The notes under the pieces: model-generated | Told to the model about the DNA's origin: nothing | The model's database searches: none | What the model saw: only the letters and a program-made list of their open reading frames with translations | Translations under genes and position numbers: made by a program | Source of the DNA: Marinobacter sp. SS5-14b | GTDB lineage: Bacteria; Pseudomonadota; Gammaproteobacteria; Pseudomonadales; Oleiphilaceae | Assembly: GCF_030541005.1 (NCBI RefSeq) | Contig: NZ_JASSVM010000001.1 | Coordinates: 806,001-870,000, forward strand | Length of the DNA stretch: 64,000 bases | Direction: 5' to 3' | Shown: piece after piece, positions 17,751 through 26,898 of the stretch | Position numbering within the stretch: position 1 is the first letter of the stretch | Layout: each line of letters starts with the position of its first letter

Positions 17751-19259
17751 TTACTGGCTCCGATGGGTTACGCGCAGAACTTCTTCGACAGTGGTTACCC
17801 CATCCAGAATTTTCTGAACACCGTCTGCATGAATGCTGGGGCTATGCAGGCGCGCTTCACGCTCCAGTTCCAACTCCCCTGCCCGCTTGTGAATCTGGGC
17901 ACTGATGGCTTCGGTGATCTCCACCACCTCATAAATCCCCACGCGCCCTCGATAGCCCAGCTGATTGCAATGCTCGCAACCTTTTGCCCTGAAGATGGTC
18001 GGAGGATTGGCTGGGTCCTGCTGCAGGAATTCGCAGTGCTCGTCGGTTGGGATATAGGGTTCACGGCAATGGTTGCAAAGCACCCTCACTAGCCTTTGGG
18101 CCACAATACCCACCAGGCTGGAAGAGATCAGGAAGGGCTCAATGCCCATGTCCATCAACCGGGTTATGGCACCGACTGCGGTGTTGGTGTGCAAGGTTGA
18201 CAACACCAGGTGGCCGGTAAGACTGGCCTGAACGGCTATTTCCGCGGTTTCGAGATCACGGATCTCACCGATCATCACAACATCCGGATCTTGACGGAGT
18301 ATGGCCCGCAGGCCCCGGGCAAAGGTCATGTCCACTTTCTGGTTGACCTGAGTCTGGCCAATGCCGGGCAGGTTGTATTCGATGGGGTCTTCAACCGTCA
18401 GGATGTTCCGGCTGCGATCATTGATTTCCTGCAGGCCGGCATAAAGCGAGGTTGATTTACCCGAACCGGTCGGCCCGGTCACCAGCAAGATACCGTATGG
18501 TCGCTGAATCAGCTTGCGCAGTGTTTTGAGATCCTGGCCCGCCATGCCCAGCGATTCCAGACGAATCGCGCCAGCCTGCTTGTCGAGCAAACGCAGCACC
18601 ACCCGTTCGCCACTCGAGGACGGCATGGTTGAAACCCGGATATCCACTTCCCGCCCGGCCACACGCAGGGCAATTCGACCGTCCTGAGGAACCCGCTTTT
18701 CGGCGATATCCAGCTTCGCCATAACCTTAATACGGGAAACCAGCAAGGGTGCCAGCGCTCGTTTGGGCTGCACCACCTCACGCAGTACGCCATCAATACG
18801 GAAGCGCACCACCAGTTGTTTTTCATAGGTTTCGATATGAACGTCTGACGCGTTGGTTTTGACCGCCTCAGTCAAAATGGCGTTGATCAGCCGGATAATG
18901 GGGGCGTCATCCTCCTGCTCCAGCAGATCTTCGGTTTCTGGAACTGAGTCCGCCAGTGATGCCAGATCCATGTCATCGCCAATGCCTTCCACCATTTGCA
19001 TCGCTTCGGCGGAATCGTTCTGGTAGGCAGCATTCAGAGCTTGATCAAAGCGATCGGGCTCAATAGTGGAGAAGCGCGCGCGACCACCACTCACGCGATT
19101 GGCTTCGGCGAGTGCAGTGTGGGGAGCCCCGGGGCGGACAAGAATCACCGGTTCGCCTTCTTCGTTCCGGGTCAGGATAACGCCGTTACGTTTGGCAAAT
19201 GTAAAGGGGAGTCTGCCCAGCGGCGCATCCTGCGGCTGAATATCGGTTTCGGTGATCAA
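17751..19259 (-). CDS. gspE: Type II secretion ATPase GspE
   Basis: Cytoplasmic secretion ATPase (502 residues). Walker [11 protein letters not shown], the Asp box with [18 protein letters not shown], Walker [13 protein letters not shown] and the His box [11 protein letters not shown] are present in order, and the tetracysteine zinc domain is complete (CNHC, then CEHC about 40 residues later). The start codon is a TTG with GAGGA six bases upstream; no better start exists. It is the first gene of the minus-strand gsp operon and diverges from gspC across a 207-base gap, as xcpR diverges from xcpP in Pseudomonas. Confidence 0.95.
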   Translation of the reverse strand: MITETDIQPQDAPLGRLPFTFAKRNGVILTRNEEGEPVILVRPGAPHTALAEANRVSGGRARFSTIEPDRFDQALNAAYQNDSAEAMQMVEGIGDDMDLASLADSVPETEDLLEQEDDAPIIRLINAILTEAVKTNASDVHIETYEKQLVVRFRIDGVLREVVQPKRALAPLLVSRIKVMAKLDIAEKRVPQDGRIALRVAGREVDIRVSTMPSSSGERVVLRLLDKQAGAIRLESLGMAGQDLKTLRKLIQRPYGILLVTGPTGSGKSTSLYAGLQEINDRSRNILTVEDPIEYNLPGIGQTQVNQKVDMTFARGLRAILRQDPDVVMIGEIRDLETAEIAVQASLTGHLVLSTLHTNTAVGAITRLMDMGIEPFLISSSLVGIVAQRLVRVLCNHCREPYIPTDEHCEFLQQDPANPPTIFRAKGCEHCNQLGYRGRVGIYEVVEITEAISAQIHKRAGELELEREARLHSPSIHADGVQKILDGVTTVEEVLRVTHRSQ

Positions 19260-19466
19260 GCTATTCCTCGTTAAATCCGTCTGGTCACTGTTTTTTATTA
19301 TAGGGCCAGTGCACTCACCTAACCCATGTTCCTGTCAGCGTAGAAAAAAGGCTACCACAGGAATGGGAACCACTAAACAACTCTGTGCACTATACTGCCA
19401 CTAAATAGTTTCAGTCTGATAACCTGTGGGCTTTTTACGATTCCGCGACTGTGTTCAGGACTAACC
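19260..19466. promoter_or_regulatory. Divergent intergenic region of gspE and gspC
   Basis: A 207-base gap that must contain the promoters of both secretion transcription units. On the plus strand a TATACT sequence (19391-19396) is a good -10 candidate for gspC, but no convincing -35 lies at the right distance. Nothing else recognisable was seen. Confidence 0.35.
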
Positions 19467-20123
19467 ATGTTTGCAATCCATGAAAAGACACCGTTGATGC
19501 TGGCACTCGCTGTCGGGGCAGCGATGGTAGGCCTCACCGCCTGGCAAGGCTATCAGTTCTGGCAGTCAGAGGCGCACACTCCGATGCCTGAAGCAGGCCC
19601 GGAAAGTGCCCTTCAGGCCACACCCACAACACAAACACCCCGGGTTGACCTGGCCAGCCTGTCGATCTTCGGCAGCGCCGCCACAACCGGTGAGGCGGTT
19701 GATTCAAACATGGAAAACCTGCCGGAAACCAACCTCAGGCTATCACTTCGCGGTGTTCTGGCGGCACAGGGAGAGTTCCCGGGCAGTGCATTGATCGAGG
19801 ATGACAAGGGCAAAACGGAGGCCTACCTGGTCGGCAACGAGCTGCCCGGTAACGCCACGCTTCGGACCGTGTTCGCGAACCGGGTCATTATCGAGCGTTC
19901 CGGCAAACTGGAAAACCTCTATTTTCCAGAGGATGAGGACCACCCCGGTGTGTTGATGGCTGACAGTAACGGCGGGGAGCCAGAGCCCGTGAGCGCATCG
20001 GCACCACAGCCCGAAGCCGCACAAACCACCACCAGACCTCAGTCAGCCGGAGAGCAGCAAAGAAGGGAGGAAATCCGGCAGCGGCTGGAACAGTTACGCC
20101 AGCGTCTTCAGAACAACAATTGA
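19467..20123 (+). CDS. gspC: Type II secretion protein GspC, short form with charged C-terminal tail
   Basis: Inner-membrane protein (218 residues) that connects the platform to the outer-membrane secretin. One membrane helix lies at about residues 9-29. The periplasmic homology region (LSLRGVLAAQ, SALIEDDKGKTEAYLVGNEL, VFANRVIIERSGKLENLYFP) is intact. After it there is no PDZ domain; instead the protein ends in a Gln- and Arg-rich segment (about residues 193-215) that is likely a coiled coil, as in some XcpP-like proteins. The expected partner gspD does not follow; the next gene is a LapG-like protease. Confidence 0.85.
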   Translation: MFAIHEKTPLMLALAVGAAMVGLTAWQGYQFWQSEAHTPMPEAGPESALQATPTTQTPRVDLASLSIFGSAATTGEAVDSNMENLPETNLRLSLRGVLAAQGEFPGSALIEDDKGKTEAYLVGNELPGNATLRTVFANRVIIERSGKLENLYFPEDEDHPGVLMADSNGGEPEPVSASAPQPEAAQTTTRPQSAGEQQRREEIRQRLEQLRQRLQNNN

Positions 20124-20131
20124 GACTGGCC

Positions 20132-20791
20132 ATGGTAACGGCTGACCGCACCCTGCCCCGCCGTTCCATTCTGTTACCCCTGATGTTCGCCGTTTCGCTC
20201 GTCAGCGCGCTGGAACTGAGCACCAAGCTGATGGATTACGTGCTGAAAGACTTCGGGCCCGAAGCCCACCAACGACTGCAAAACTGGCAACGACTGCACG
20301 CCCTGGCCGGTAATGCCCCGGTAGACCGCCAGCTCCATCTAGTCAATTCCTTCTTCAACCGGGTGCGATTTGTCAGTGACGTTCGCCATTGGGGCGAGGA
20401 AGATTATTGGGCAACCCCGATCGAACTTCTGACCACCAATGGTGGCGATTGTGAAGACTTCTCCATCGCCAAATATCTGACCTTACGAGCCATGGGGGTG
20501 CCCGATGATGAGCTTCGTATTGTCTACGTCAAAGCCCTGGAGCTGAATCAGGCCCACATGGTTCTCGCCTGGTACCAAACGCCTGAGGGAGATCCACTGA
20601 TTCTCGATAACCTGATCAACGAGATCAAGCCCGCCTCGGAACGTAAGGATCTTGAGCCGGTTTATAGTTTTAACGGTGACGGTTTATGGCTGAACCGTTC
20701 TTCCGGCGACCGGGCCAGAATCGGCGACGCGGAAAAGCTGGAGCACTGGCAGAACCTTAACCAGAGGCTGACAGAGTCGCTTACGCCTTGA
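20132..20791 (+). CDS. LapG-like transglutaminase-like cysteine protease
   Basis: Predicted periplasmic cysteine protease (219 residues) of the bacterial transglutaminase-like family that includes LapG, which cleaves N-terminal retention regions of giant adhesins when c-di-GMP is low. The triad is visible: Cys in NGGDCEDFSIAKY, His in LNQAHMVLAWY, Asp in PLILDNLINE; the acidic residues flanking the Cys correspond to the calcium site of LapG. A hydrophobic N-terminal segment serves as signal or anchor. I start at the ATG at 20132; a TTG at 20120 overlapping the gspC stop is possible. It follows gspC by eight bases and is presumably co-transcribed. No LapD receptor or adhesin gene is in this window. 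Family certain, substrate unknown. Confidence 0.85.
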   Translation: MVTADRTLPRRSILLPLMFAVSLVSALELSTKLMDYVLKDFGPEAHQRLQNWQRLHALAGNAPVDRQLHLVNSFFNRVRFVSDVRHWGEEDYWATPIELLTTNGGDCEDFSIAKYLTLRAMGVPDDELRIVYVKALELNQAHMVLAWYQTPEGDPLILDNLINEIKPASERKDLEPVYSFNGDGLWLNRSSGDRARIGDAEKLEHWQNLNQRLTESLTP

Positions 20792-20915
20792 CCCCTCAGT
20801 GGCCCGAACACGGGCGTGGCGGGAAATGACACCTTGGATGTCGCACGCGGCCACACAGATTTCCCAGCCTGTCGATAGAATGCAGCCACATCTTGTCATC
20901 ATGGAGCAATAAACG

Positions 20916-22519
20916 ATGCGACGCTGGAATGGTTGGGGCGATGATCAGTTCAATCTGGATATACCGGAAGGGGGGCAGGCATTTCTGGCAAGCCGGATTG
21001 GCAGTGCAAAGGCGCTCAACGACACCTCATTAACCGACGTGTGCGCCAGTGTGCCAGCAACCCGACTGCCAGACGATCCACGACGGGACTCGCTGATTGA
21101 TACCAGCGCCGAAACCCGTGCCCGACACGCCCGGGGCCAAAGCCTGGCAGACTGGCTGGCCCTTCGAAGCGGTGACATTGGTACCTTTCCAGACGGTGTT
21201 GCCTTCCCTAAAACGAATACCGATGTCCGCGCACTGCTCCACTACGCACAGGATCATGACCTTCACCTGATCCCCTACGGTGGAGGCACCAGCGTTGCAG
21301 GACACATCAACCCGATTGACCAGGGCAAACCTATACTTACCGTTAGCTTGGCCGAAATGAATCGCCTGATCGACCTGGACCGGCAAAGCCAGTTGGCCAC
21401 CTTCGGCGCCGGCACTCCGGGACCTCTGGTGGAATCGCAGCTTCGCGCTCATGGCTACACGCTTGGTCACTTCCCACAATCGTTCGAGCTATCCACCATT
21501 GGCGGCTGGGTTGCATCCCGTTCAAGCGGCCAACAATCCCTGCGCTATGGCCGTATTGAACAACTTTTTGCGGGGGGCGGATCGAAACGCTGCAGGGCAC
21601 TCTCGACATCCCTACCATTCCTGCCTCCAGCGCGGGCCCGGACATTCGGGAAATGGTCCTCGGTTCCGAGGGCCGCCTGGGGCTGATTACTGAGGTCAAA
21701 GCCCGAATCAGCCGCCTTCCGGATTGCGAAAGCTTTCACGTGGTGTTTTTTCCATCCTGGGACAAGGCCCGAACGGCCGCCCGCAAGCTGGTACAGCACC
21801 GGGTTCCGTTATCTATGCTCCGGCTCAGCAATGCCATTGAAACGGAAACGCAGTTGGCTCTGGCTGGTCATCCGGGCCTGATCAGTATGCTTGAACGACT
21901 TCTGTCGTTACGGGGCGTGGATCAAGGCAAGTGCATGATGACGTTTGGGGTCACTGGCAGCAAAACCCAATGCCGTTCGGGTCTGAAGCAGGCGCGCGGC
22001 GTCTGCAAGGAATACGGCGGGGTTTATACGGGCACCAGGCTTGGCGCCAAATGGGCGGAAAAGCGCTTCACCATGCCCTACTTCCGCGAAGCGCTCTGGC
22101 AAATGGGTTACGCCGTCGACACCCTGGAAACAGCGACCGACTGGGACAACGTCGATAGCCTGCTGGATAAGATCGAGAGCAATCTGCGAGCGGGGTTAGA
22201 CGACAAGCAGGAAAAAACTCACGTATTCACTCATTTGTCCCACTTTTACGGCCAGGGCTGTTCAATCTACACCACCTACGTGTTCCGGGTGGCCGACAGC
22301 TACCCGGAAACCTTCGCCCGCTGGCAGCACCTCAAGAAAACAACGTCCAACATCATCGTCCGCAACCGAGGCACCATCAGCCATCAACACGGAGTCGGCA
22401 AAGATCACGCACCGTTTATGCCGATTGAAAAAGGTGAGCTTGGCATGCAGGCGATACGTGCGCTGACCACCAGCTTTGACCCGGACGCCCGGCTGAACCC
22501 CAAGACACTGCTCGATTGA
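20916..22519 (+). pseudogene. FAD-dependent alkylglycerone-phosphate synthase-like oxidase, frameshifted
   Basis: A flavoprotein of the FAD_binding_4/GlcD-AGPS family whose two halves lie in different frames. The first half (20916 to about 21577) contains the FAD-binding PYGGGTSVAGH, ATFGAGTPGPLVESQL and the AGPS-like GHFPQSFELSTIGGWVASRS; the second half resumes at GRIETLQGTLDIP and continues through VLGSEGRLGLITEVKARI to a C-terminal SHQHGVGKDHAPF and NPKTLLD. The break is at a run of six G (21572-21577): one extra G restores an uninterrupted protein of about 534 residues. The missing base may be a real mutation or a sequencing error; a -1 slip on G GGG GGC is a weaker alternative. The next gene, GlpD-like, begins 14 bases after its stop. 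The AGPS resemblance is based on the GHFPQS...STIGGWV and MVLGSEG stretches. Confidence 0.8.
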
Positions 22520-22532
22520 CTGCGAGGTGGTT

Positions 22533-24119
22533 ATGACACGGCAAGACATACTTGGCGCTCTGAAAAGCTGTACCCAGCAGTTTGACCTGGTTGTGATTGG
22601 CGGCGGCATCACCGGTGCGGGGGTCGCCAGAGAAGCGGCGGGCAGCGGTTTGAGCACGTTGCTGGTTGAACAAAAGGATTTTGCCTGGGGTACGTCCAGC
22701 CGATCGTCGAAAATGGTCCACGGCGGCCTTCGCTATCTGGGCAGCGGCCAGGTCGGCCTGACCCGAGACGCCGTACGCGAACGCCAGCGCATCATGGAGG
22801 AGGCCCCGGGCCTGGTGGAGCCGTTGCCGTTCCTGATGCCCCACTACAAGGGCCAGTTTCCCGGCCCCCGGCTGTTTCAGTTGTTGCTGTCGTTCTATGA
22901 CCGCCTGGCCGGAACCCACAGTCGCCAGCGGCTGACGCCGGCTCAGACCCTGCAATGGGCGCCGGGCCTGGCCCAGCATAACCTGATCGCCGCCAGCAGT
23001 TTTACCGATGCCCTGACCGACGACGCACGGCTGGTGCAGCGGCTTCTTGCCGAGGCCCGGCTGGATGGCGCTGTGTGCATAAACTACGTGACCGCCTGCG
23101 GAATAACACGTGACAGCGATGGCCGGGTCTCCGGTGTTGATCTAGTCGCTGAAGGTGACAACCGAGAAAACGCCATCCACATCAAAACCACCCGGGTTAT
23201 CAATGCCACGGGCGCCTGGGCAGACCAGCTCCAAAAGCAGGGCCCGACAACAGACCCGCTGACGATTCGTCCCCTCAGGGGCAGTCATCTGGTACTTCCC
23301 TGGCGGCGCCTGCCGGTGACTTGTGCGGTCTCGCTAATGCATCCGAGGGACAAGCGCCCGGTGTTCGCATTCCCCTGGGCCGGAACCACGGTTCTGGGCA
23401 CGACCGACCTGGATCATCAAGCTGACCTGAACCGTGAACCCTGCATCACCCAACCGGAAGTCGCTTACCTGCTGGACGTGTCGGGGCATCTGTTCCCTGA
23501 GGCAAGGATACAGGCGAGCGACATTGTTTCGACCTGGGCAGGTGTGCGCCCCGTGGTAACCGATGGCCATGGCAAAGCGCCCTCCAAGGAGAACCGGGAA
23601 CACGCGCTGCGTAATGACAAAGGGATGATCAGCATAGCCGGCGGCAAACTGACGACCTTTCGCCAGATCGCCCGAGAGGCGTTACTGGCCGTGTTGAACG
23701 GTGATTCTGCGCCTTTGCGAAGCGAAAGATCGCGAGTATTCACCGAACCCGCTGCCACTCCCAGGCCCGAGCTTGTCAGTCACCTGAACTGGCGTAGATT
23801 GAAAGGATTTTACGGGCCGGAACTCCCCGCCGTGCTCCAGAATGAGCACTTTGACCAGGTGGGCAATACCTCAACACTTTGGGCGGAGCTGACGTGGGCT
23901 TGTCGCAGTGAACAAGTCGTGCACCTGGATGACCTGTTGCTTCGCCGGACCCGATTGGGTCTCATCTACCCCAATGGCGCACAAGATCTGCTTCCCGCCA
24001 TTCGGGAACACTGCCAGCCAGTGCTTGGCTGGGGCGACCACCAATGGCAACAGGAAGTTCACCGTTACCTTCAGCTCTACCAGCAAGCGTACAGCCTGCC
24101 CGAAACCGGAGAAGCCTGA
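22533..24119 (+). CDS. Glycerol-3-phosphate dehydrogenase/oxidase-like flavoprotein
   Basis: FAD enzyme of the GlpA/GlpD family (528 residues), expected to oxidise sn-glycerol 3-phosphate to dihydroxyacetone phosphate and pass electrons to quinone. The N-terminal FAD motif VVIGGGITGAGVAREAA is followed by TSSRSSKMVHGGLRYL, and further on RPLRGSHLVLPW and FPWAGTTVLGTTDLDH, all typical of the family, with the C-terminal helical DAO_C domain at the end. I use the ATG at 22533 with GAGG five bases upstream rather than the GTG at 22527. It sits between the AGPS-like gene and an FGGY kinase and is probably a specialised paralog; the housekeeping glpD would be elsewhere. Confidence 0.85.
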   Translation: MTRQDILGALKSCTQQFDLVVIGGGITGAGVAREAAGSGLSTLLVEQKDFAWGTSSRSSKMVHGGLRYLGSGQVGLTRDAVRERQRIMEEAPGLVEPLPFLMPHYKGQFPGPRLFQLLLSFYDRLAGTHSRQRLTPAQTLQWAPGLAQHNLIAASSFTDALTDDARLVQRLLAEARLDGAVCINYVTACGITRDSDGRVSGVDLVAEGDNRENAIHIKTTRVINATGAWADQLQKQGPTTDPLTIRPLRGSHLVLPWRRLPVTCAVSLMHPRDKRPVFAFPWAGTTVLGTTDLDHQADLNREPCITQPEVAYLLDVSGHLFPEARIQASDIVSTWAGVRPVVTDGHGKAPSKENREHALRNDKGMISIAGGKLTTFRQIAREALLAVLNGDSAPLRSERSRVFTEPAATPRPELVSHLNWRRLKGFYGPELPAVLQNEHFDQVGNTSTLWAELTWACRSEQVVHLDDLLLRRTRLGLIYPNGAQDLLPAIREHCQPVLGWGDHQWQQEVHRYLQLYQQAYSLPETGEA

Positions 24120-24120
24120 G

Positions 24121-25680
24121 ATGAATGGCGAGCCGCTTATTCTGGCCATTGACAACGGCACCCAAAGTATCCGGGCCTTGCTGTTCGACAAACAGGGTAA
24201 CCTGGTAGGCAAAGGCAAGCAGGAAATAGAACCGTATTTTTCACAACAACCAGGCTGGGCCGAGCAACACCCGGACTATTTCTGGCAAAACCTCGGGACG
24301 GCCTGTCAGGCCCTATGGCAGAACACAACTGCTCGCCCCGATCAGGTTGCCGGGGTAACGGTAACCACTCAACGCGGTACCGTCGTGAATCTGGACAAAG
24401 ACGGTCTACCTTTGAGGCCGGCAATCATCTGGCTGGATCAGCGCCACGCGAAGCTTGACGGCCCCCTTAAGGGCCACTGGGGCCTGCTGTTCAAGCTGTT
24501 ACGAGTCGAAGATACCGTTCAGCGCTTCCGGGAGAAAACCCAGGCCAACTGGATCGCCCAGAACCAGCCAACGATCTGGGCGAATACCCACAAGTACTTG
24601 CTGTTATCCGGCTACCTGAATTACCGGCTGACCGGCGAATACCGTGACTCAACTGGCAGCCAGGTTGGCTACTTACCGTTTGATTATAAAAAGCAGCAAT
24701 GGGCCAGCCCCCGTGATTTTAAATGGCAGGTGATGCCGGTAACACGCAGCATGCTGCCTGAACTGGTCATGCCGGGTGGCAGGCTGGGTGAGCTACTGCC
24801 CGAGGCCGCTGCGCACCTGGGGTTACCACCGGGCCTGCCGGTACTGGCCGCCGCGTCCGATAAAGCCTGCGAGATTCTGGGCTCTGGTGGCCTCACGCCC
24901 GACACAGCCTGTATGAGCTATGGCACGACCGCCACCATCAACACCACGAACAAACGGTACGTGGAACCGGCCCGCTTCATGCCACCCTTTCCTTCGGCAC
25001 TGCCCGGCCACTATTCCACTGAAGTGATGATTTACCGTGGCTTCTGGATGGTCAGCTGGTTCAAACAGGAGTTCGGACTCAGGGAACAGCGAATTGCTGA
25101 ACAACAAGGCATCGAAGCCGAGGCCTTGTTTGATGAACTGGTGAATTCTGTACCGCCGGGATCGATGGGGCTCATGCTGCAACCCTATTGGAGCCCGGGC
25201 GTCAGGCAGCCAGGGCCGGAAGCCAAAGGTTCGATCATCGGTTTTGGTGATGTACACACCCGCGCCCACATCTACCGCGCCATACTGGAAGGCTTGGCTT
25301 ATGCGCTGAGAGAAGGTAAAGAACGTATCGAAAAACGTAATGGTCAACGTATTCACCGGTTGCGAGTCGCAGGAGGTGGCTCCCAAAGTGACGCCGCCAT
25401 GCAGTTAACCGCCGATATATTCGGGCTGCCCACAGAGCGACCCCACACCTACGAAACCTCAGGCCTTGGCGCGGCCATTGACGCTGCCGTTGGACTAGGG
25501 TTGCACCCGGATTTTGAAACCGCAGTGCAAGCCATGACCCGCGTAGGCCAGGTGTTTGAGCCATCGCCCGACGCCAGGGAGCTCTACGAAAAGCTGTATT
25601 CCGAGGTGTACCTCAAAATGTACAGCCGGCTGCAGCCACTGTACCGGCGTATAAGAAGCATCACCGGCTACCCCAGGTAA
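24121..25680 (+). CDS. FGGY-family carbohydrate/glycerol kinase
   Basis: Sugar/glycerol kinase of the FGGY family (519 residues). The N-terminal phosphate-1 motif LAIDNGTQSIRALLFD, the GVTVTTQRGTVVNLDKDG substrate region, ASDKACEILGSGGL and the C-terminal RVAGGGSQSDAAMQLTADIF define both actin-like domains. The ATG at 24121 immediately follows the dehydrogenase stop, so the two are coupled. Glycerol is the natural guess for a partner of a GlpD-like enzyme, but the sequence is not a close GlpK, so another polyol is possible. Confidence 0.85.
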   Translation: MNGEPLILAIDNGTQSIRALLFDKQGNLVGKGKQEIEPYFSQQPGWAEQHPDYFWQNLGTACQALWQNTTARPDQVAGVTVTTQRGTVVNLDKDGLPLRPAIIWLDQRHAKLDGPLKGHWGLLFKLLRVEDTVQRFREKTQANWIAQNQPTIWANTHKYLLLSGYLNYRLTGEYRDSTGSQVGYLPFDYKKQQWASPRDFKWQVMPVTRSMLPELVMPGGRLGELLPEAAAHLGLPPGLPVLAAASDKACEILGSGGLTPDTACMSYGTTATINTTNKRYVEPARFMPPFPSALPGHYSTEVMIYRGFWMVSWFKQEFGLREQRIAEQQGIEAEALFDELVNSVPPGSMGLMLQPYWSPGVRQPGPEAKGSIIGFGDVHTRAHIYRAILEGLAYALREGKERIEKRNGQRIHRLRVAGGGSQSDAAMQLTADIFGLPTERPHTYETSGLGAAIDAAVGLGLHPDFETAVQAMTRVGQVFEPSPDARELYEKLYSEVYLKMYSRLQPLYRRIRSITGYPR

Positions 25681-25690
25681 CCATGGTGAA

Positions 25691-25721
25691 TTTTCGTCAA
25701 ATATAGCTATAATGATGAAAA
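25691..25721. promoter_or_regulatory. Promoter with overlapping palindromic operator of the Xre/RES operon
   Basis: TTTTCGTCA (25691-25699) and TGATGAAAA (25713-25721) form an inverted repeat with eight of nine positions matching, and the centre TAGCTA is itself palindromic. A perfect -10 hexamer TATAAT (25708-25713) lies inside it. The -35 is not obvious. Binding of the antitoxin here would block RNA polymerase, the usual autoregulation in this family; that step is inferred. Confidence 0.65.
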
Positions 25722-25741
25722 ATAACACTTGGAGCTCAGCC

Positions 25742-26107
25742 ATGACGCAGCCTGCCAACCTTGCACCGACAACCAGTGATAAAGCGCTGCTCGCCAAAGC
25801 CTTGCTGAATGCCGCCAAAGCATTCGGCCTTCCACAAACTGAGATTGCCACCGTGGTTGGCCGCAATCGCAGCGGTCTTACTCGTGACGGCATCGATCCC
25901 GCCAGCAAGTCCGGCGAACTCGCGCTTCTGGTTATCCGCCTGTATCGCAGTGTGTATGCTCTGACCGGAGGAGACGGTGAGGCCATGGCGCATTGGTTGA
26001 ATACGCCAAATCATTATTTTCAGGCGACACCCAGAGACCTTATTCAGTCAACGGAAGGGCTGGTTCGGGTGTTGCACTATCTCGACGCGATGCGGGGAAG
26101 AATTTGA
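25742..26107 (+). CDS. Xre/MbcA/ParS-type antitoxin
   Basis: Small cytoplasmic antitoxin (121 residues). The N-terminal part is a helix-turn-helix of the Xre-like type (LNAAKAFGLPQTEIATVVGRN), and the C-terminal half is the MbcA/ParS/Xre toxin-binding domain (LVIRLYRSVYALTGGDGEAM, then HWLNTPNHYF and LVRVLHYLDAMRGRI). I start at the ATG at 25742, which has GGAG six bases upstream; the frame extends to 25712. Its stop overlaps the toxin start by four bases. Together they make a RES-Xre system. Confidence 0.88.
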   Translation: MTQPANLAPTTSDKALLAKALLNAAKAFGLPQTEIATVVGRNRSGLTRDGIDPASKSGELALLVIRLYRSVYALTGGDGEAMAHWLNTPNHYFQATPRDLIQSTEGLVRVLHYLDAMRGRI

Positions 26108-26898
26108 ATTACAAGGAACGAATCGAACGCTCTGTCAGTGGCTTGCAGGGTATTCTTCTGCGAGTGGTTGAAAGCCAGGAAGACATTGCAACCACAAGAA
26201 TCGTCGACAATATGCAGGAGCAGGCACGGTTGGAGCAGTTACTTGAAAGTAACAAACCGCCCCTGCCCCAGGCAGCCGGCACACTCCACTATCTGCTGGC
26301 CACGCCTTTTCGGTATCCGCCGCTAAAGCATGGCTCGCGGTTCGGTCGACCTTTTGAGCCCAGCCTGTTTTACGGTGCCATGACCATTCCAACCGCTCTC
26401 GCTGAACTCGCCTACTACCGCTTTGTGTTTACCAGCCATGTATCGGAGCCCTTCAAGCGCCCGCTTACCACCTTACACACCTTGTTCAGCGCCCGGTTTC
26501 GTTCGGAGCATGGCGTCCGGCTTCAGGCCGATCAATGGCAAGACCTGCACCCAGCACTCACAGACCCCGTCAGTTACCGGGAAACCCAGGCGCTTGGCAC
26601 AGACATGCGCCACAGCGGTGTCGAGGTATTTCAGTTTCTGTCAGCCAGAGCTCTGCAGGCCGGGCTTTACCAACAGCCCTGGCATGCGCCGAACGGCTTG
26701 GAGGGCTTGAATATTGCGCTGTATACACCCCGCGCTTTCCGGGACGCCGCACCACGCTCATACCTGAAACTGATTGTCGCTACGTCCGCCGCCGATGTTT
26801 CCATGAGCCTGACGCTTCAGGATGGCCAGAAGCAGGTTCATCATTTCAGCCAAACCGACTTTCTGGTCGGAGGTGCTATTCCGCAGCCTGCGCTGTAA
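26104..26898 (+). CDS. RES-domain toxin
   Basis: RES-family toxin (264 residues); characterised members degrade NAD+ in the cytoplasm. The conserved Arg and Glu/Tyr region is visible in FRYPP followed by SRFGRPFEPSLFYGAMTIPTAL and AELAYYRF. I start at a TTG at 26104, which overlaps the antitoxin stop (TTGA) and has GGGGAAG upstream with good spacing; the frame runs further upstream but only inside the antitoxin. The 3' end overlaps the convergent efflux gene by 23 bases. The length is slightly above the minimal RES domain because of an N-terminal helical extension, common in this subgroup. Confidence 0.88.
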   Translation: MNYKERIERSVSGLQGILLRVVESQEDIATTRIVDNMQEQARLEQLLESNKPPLPQAAGTLHYLLATPFRYPPLKHGSRFGRPFEPSLFYGAMTIPTALAELAYYRFVFTSHVSEPFKRPLTTLHTLFSARFRSEHGVRLQADQWQDLHPALTDPVSYRETQALGTDMRHSGVEVFQFLSARALQAGLYQQPWHAPNGLEGLNIALYTPRAFRDAAPRSYLKLIVATSAADVSMSLTLQDGQKQVHHFSQTDFLVGGAIPQPAL

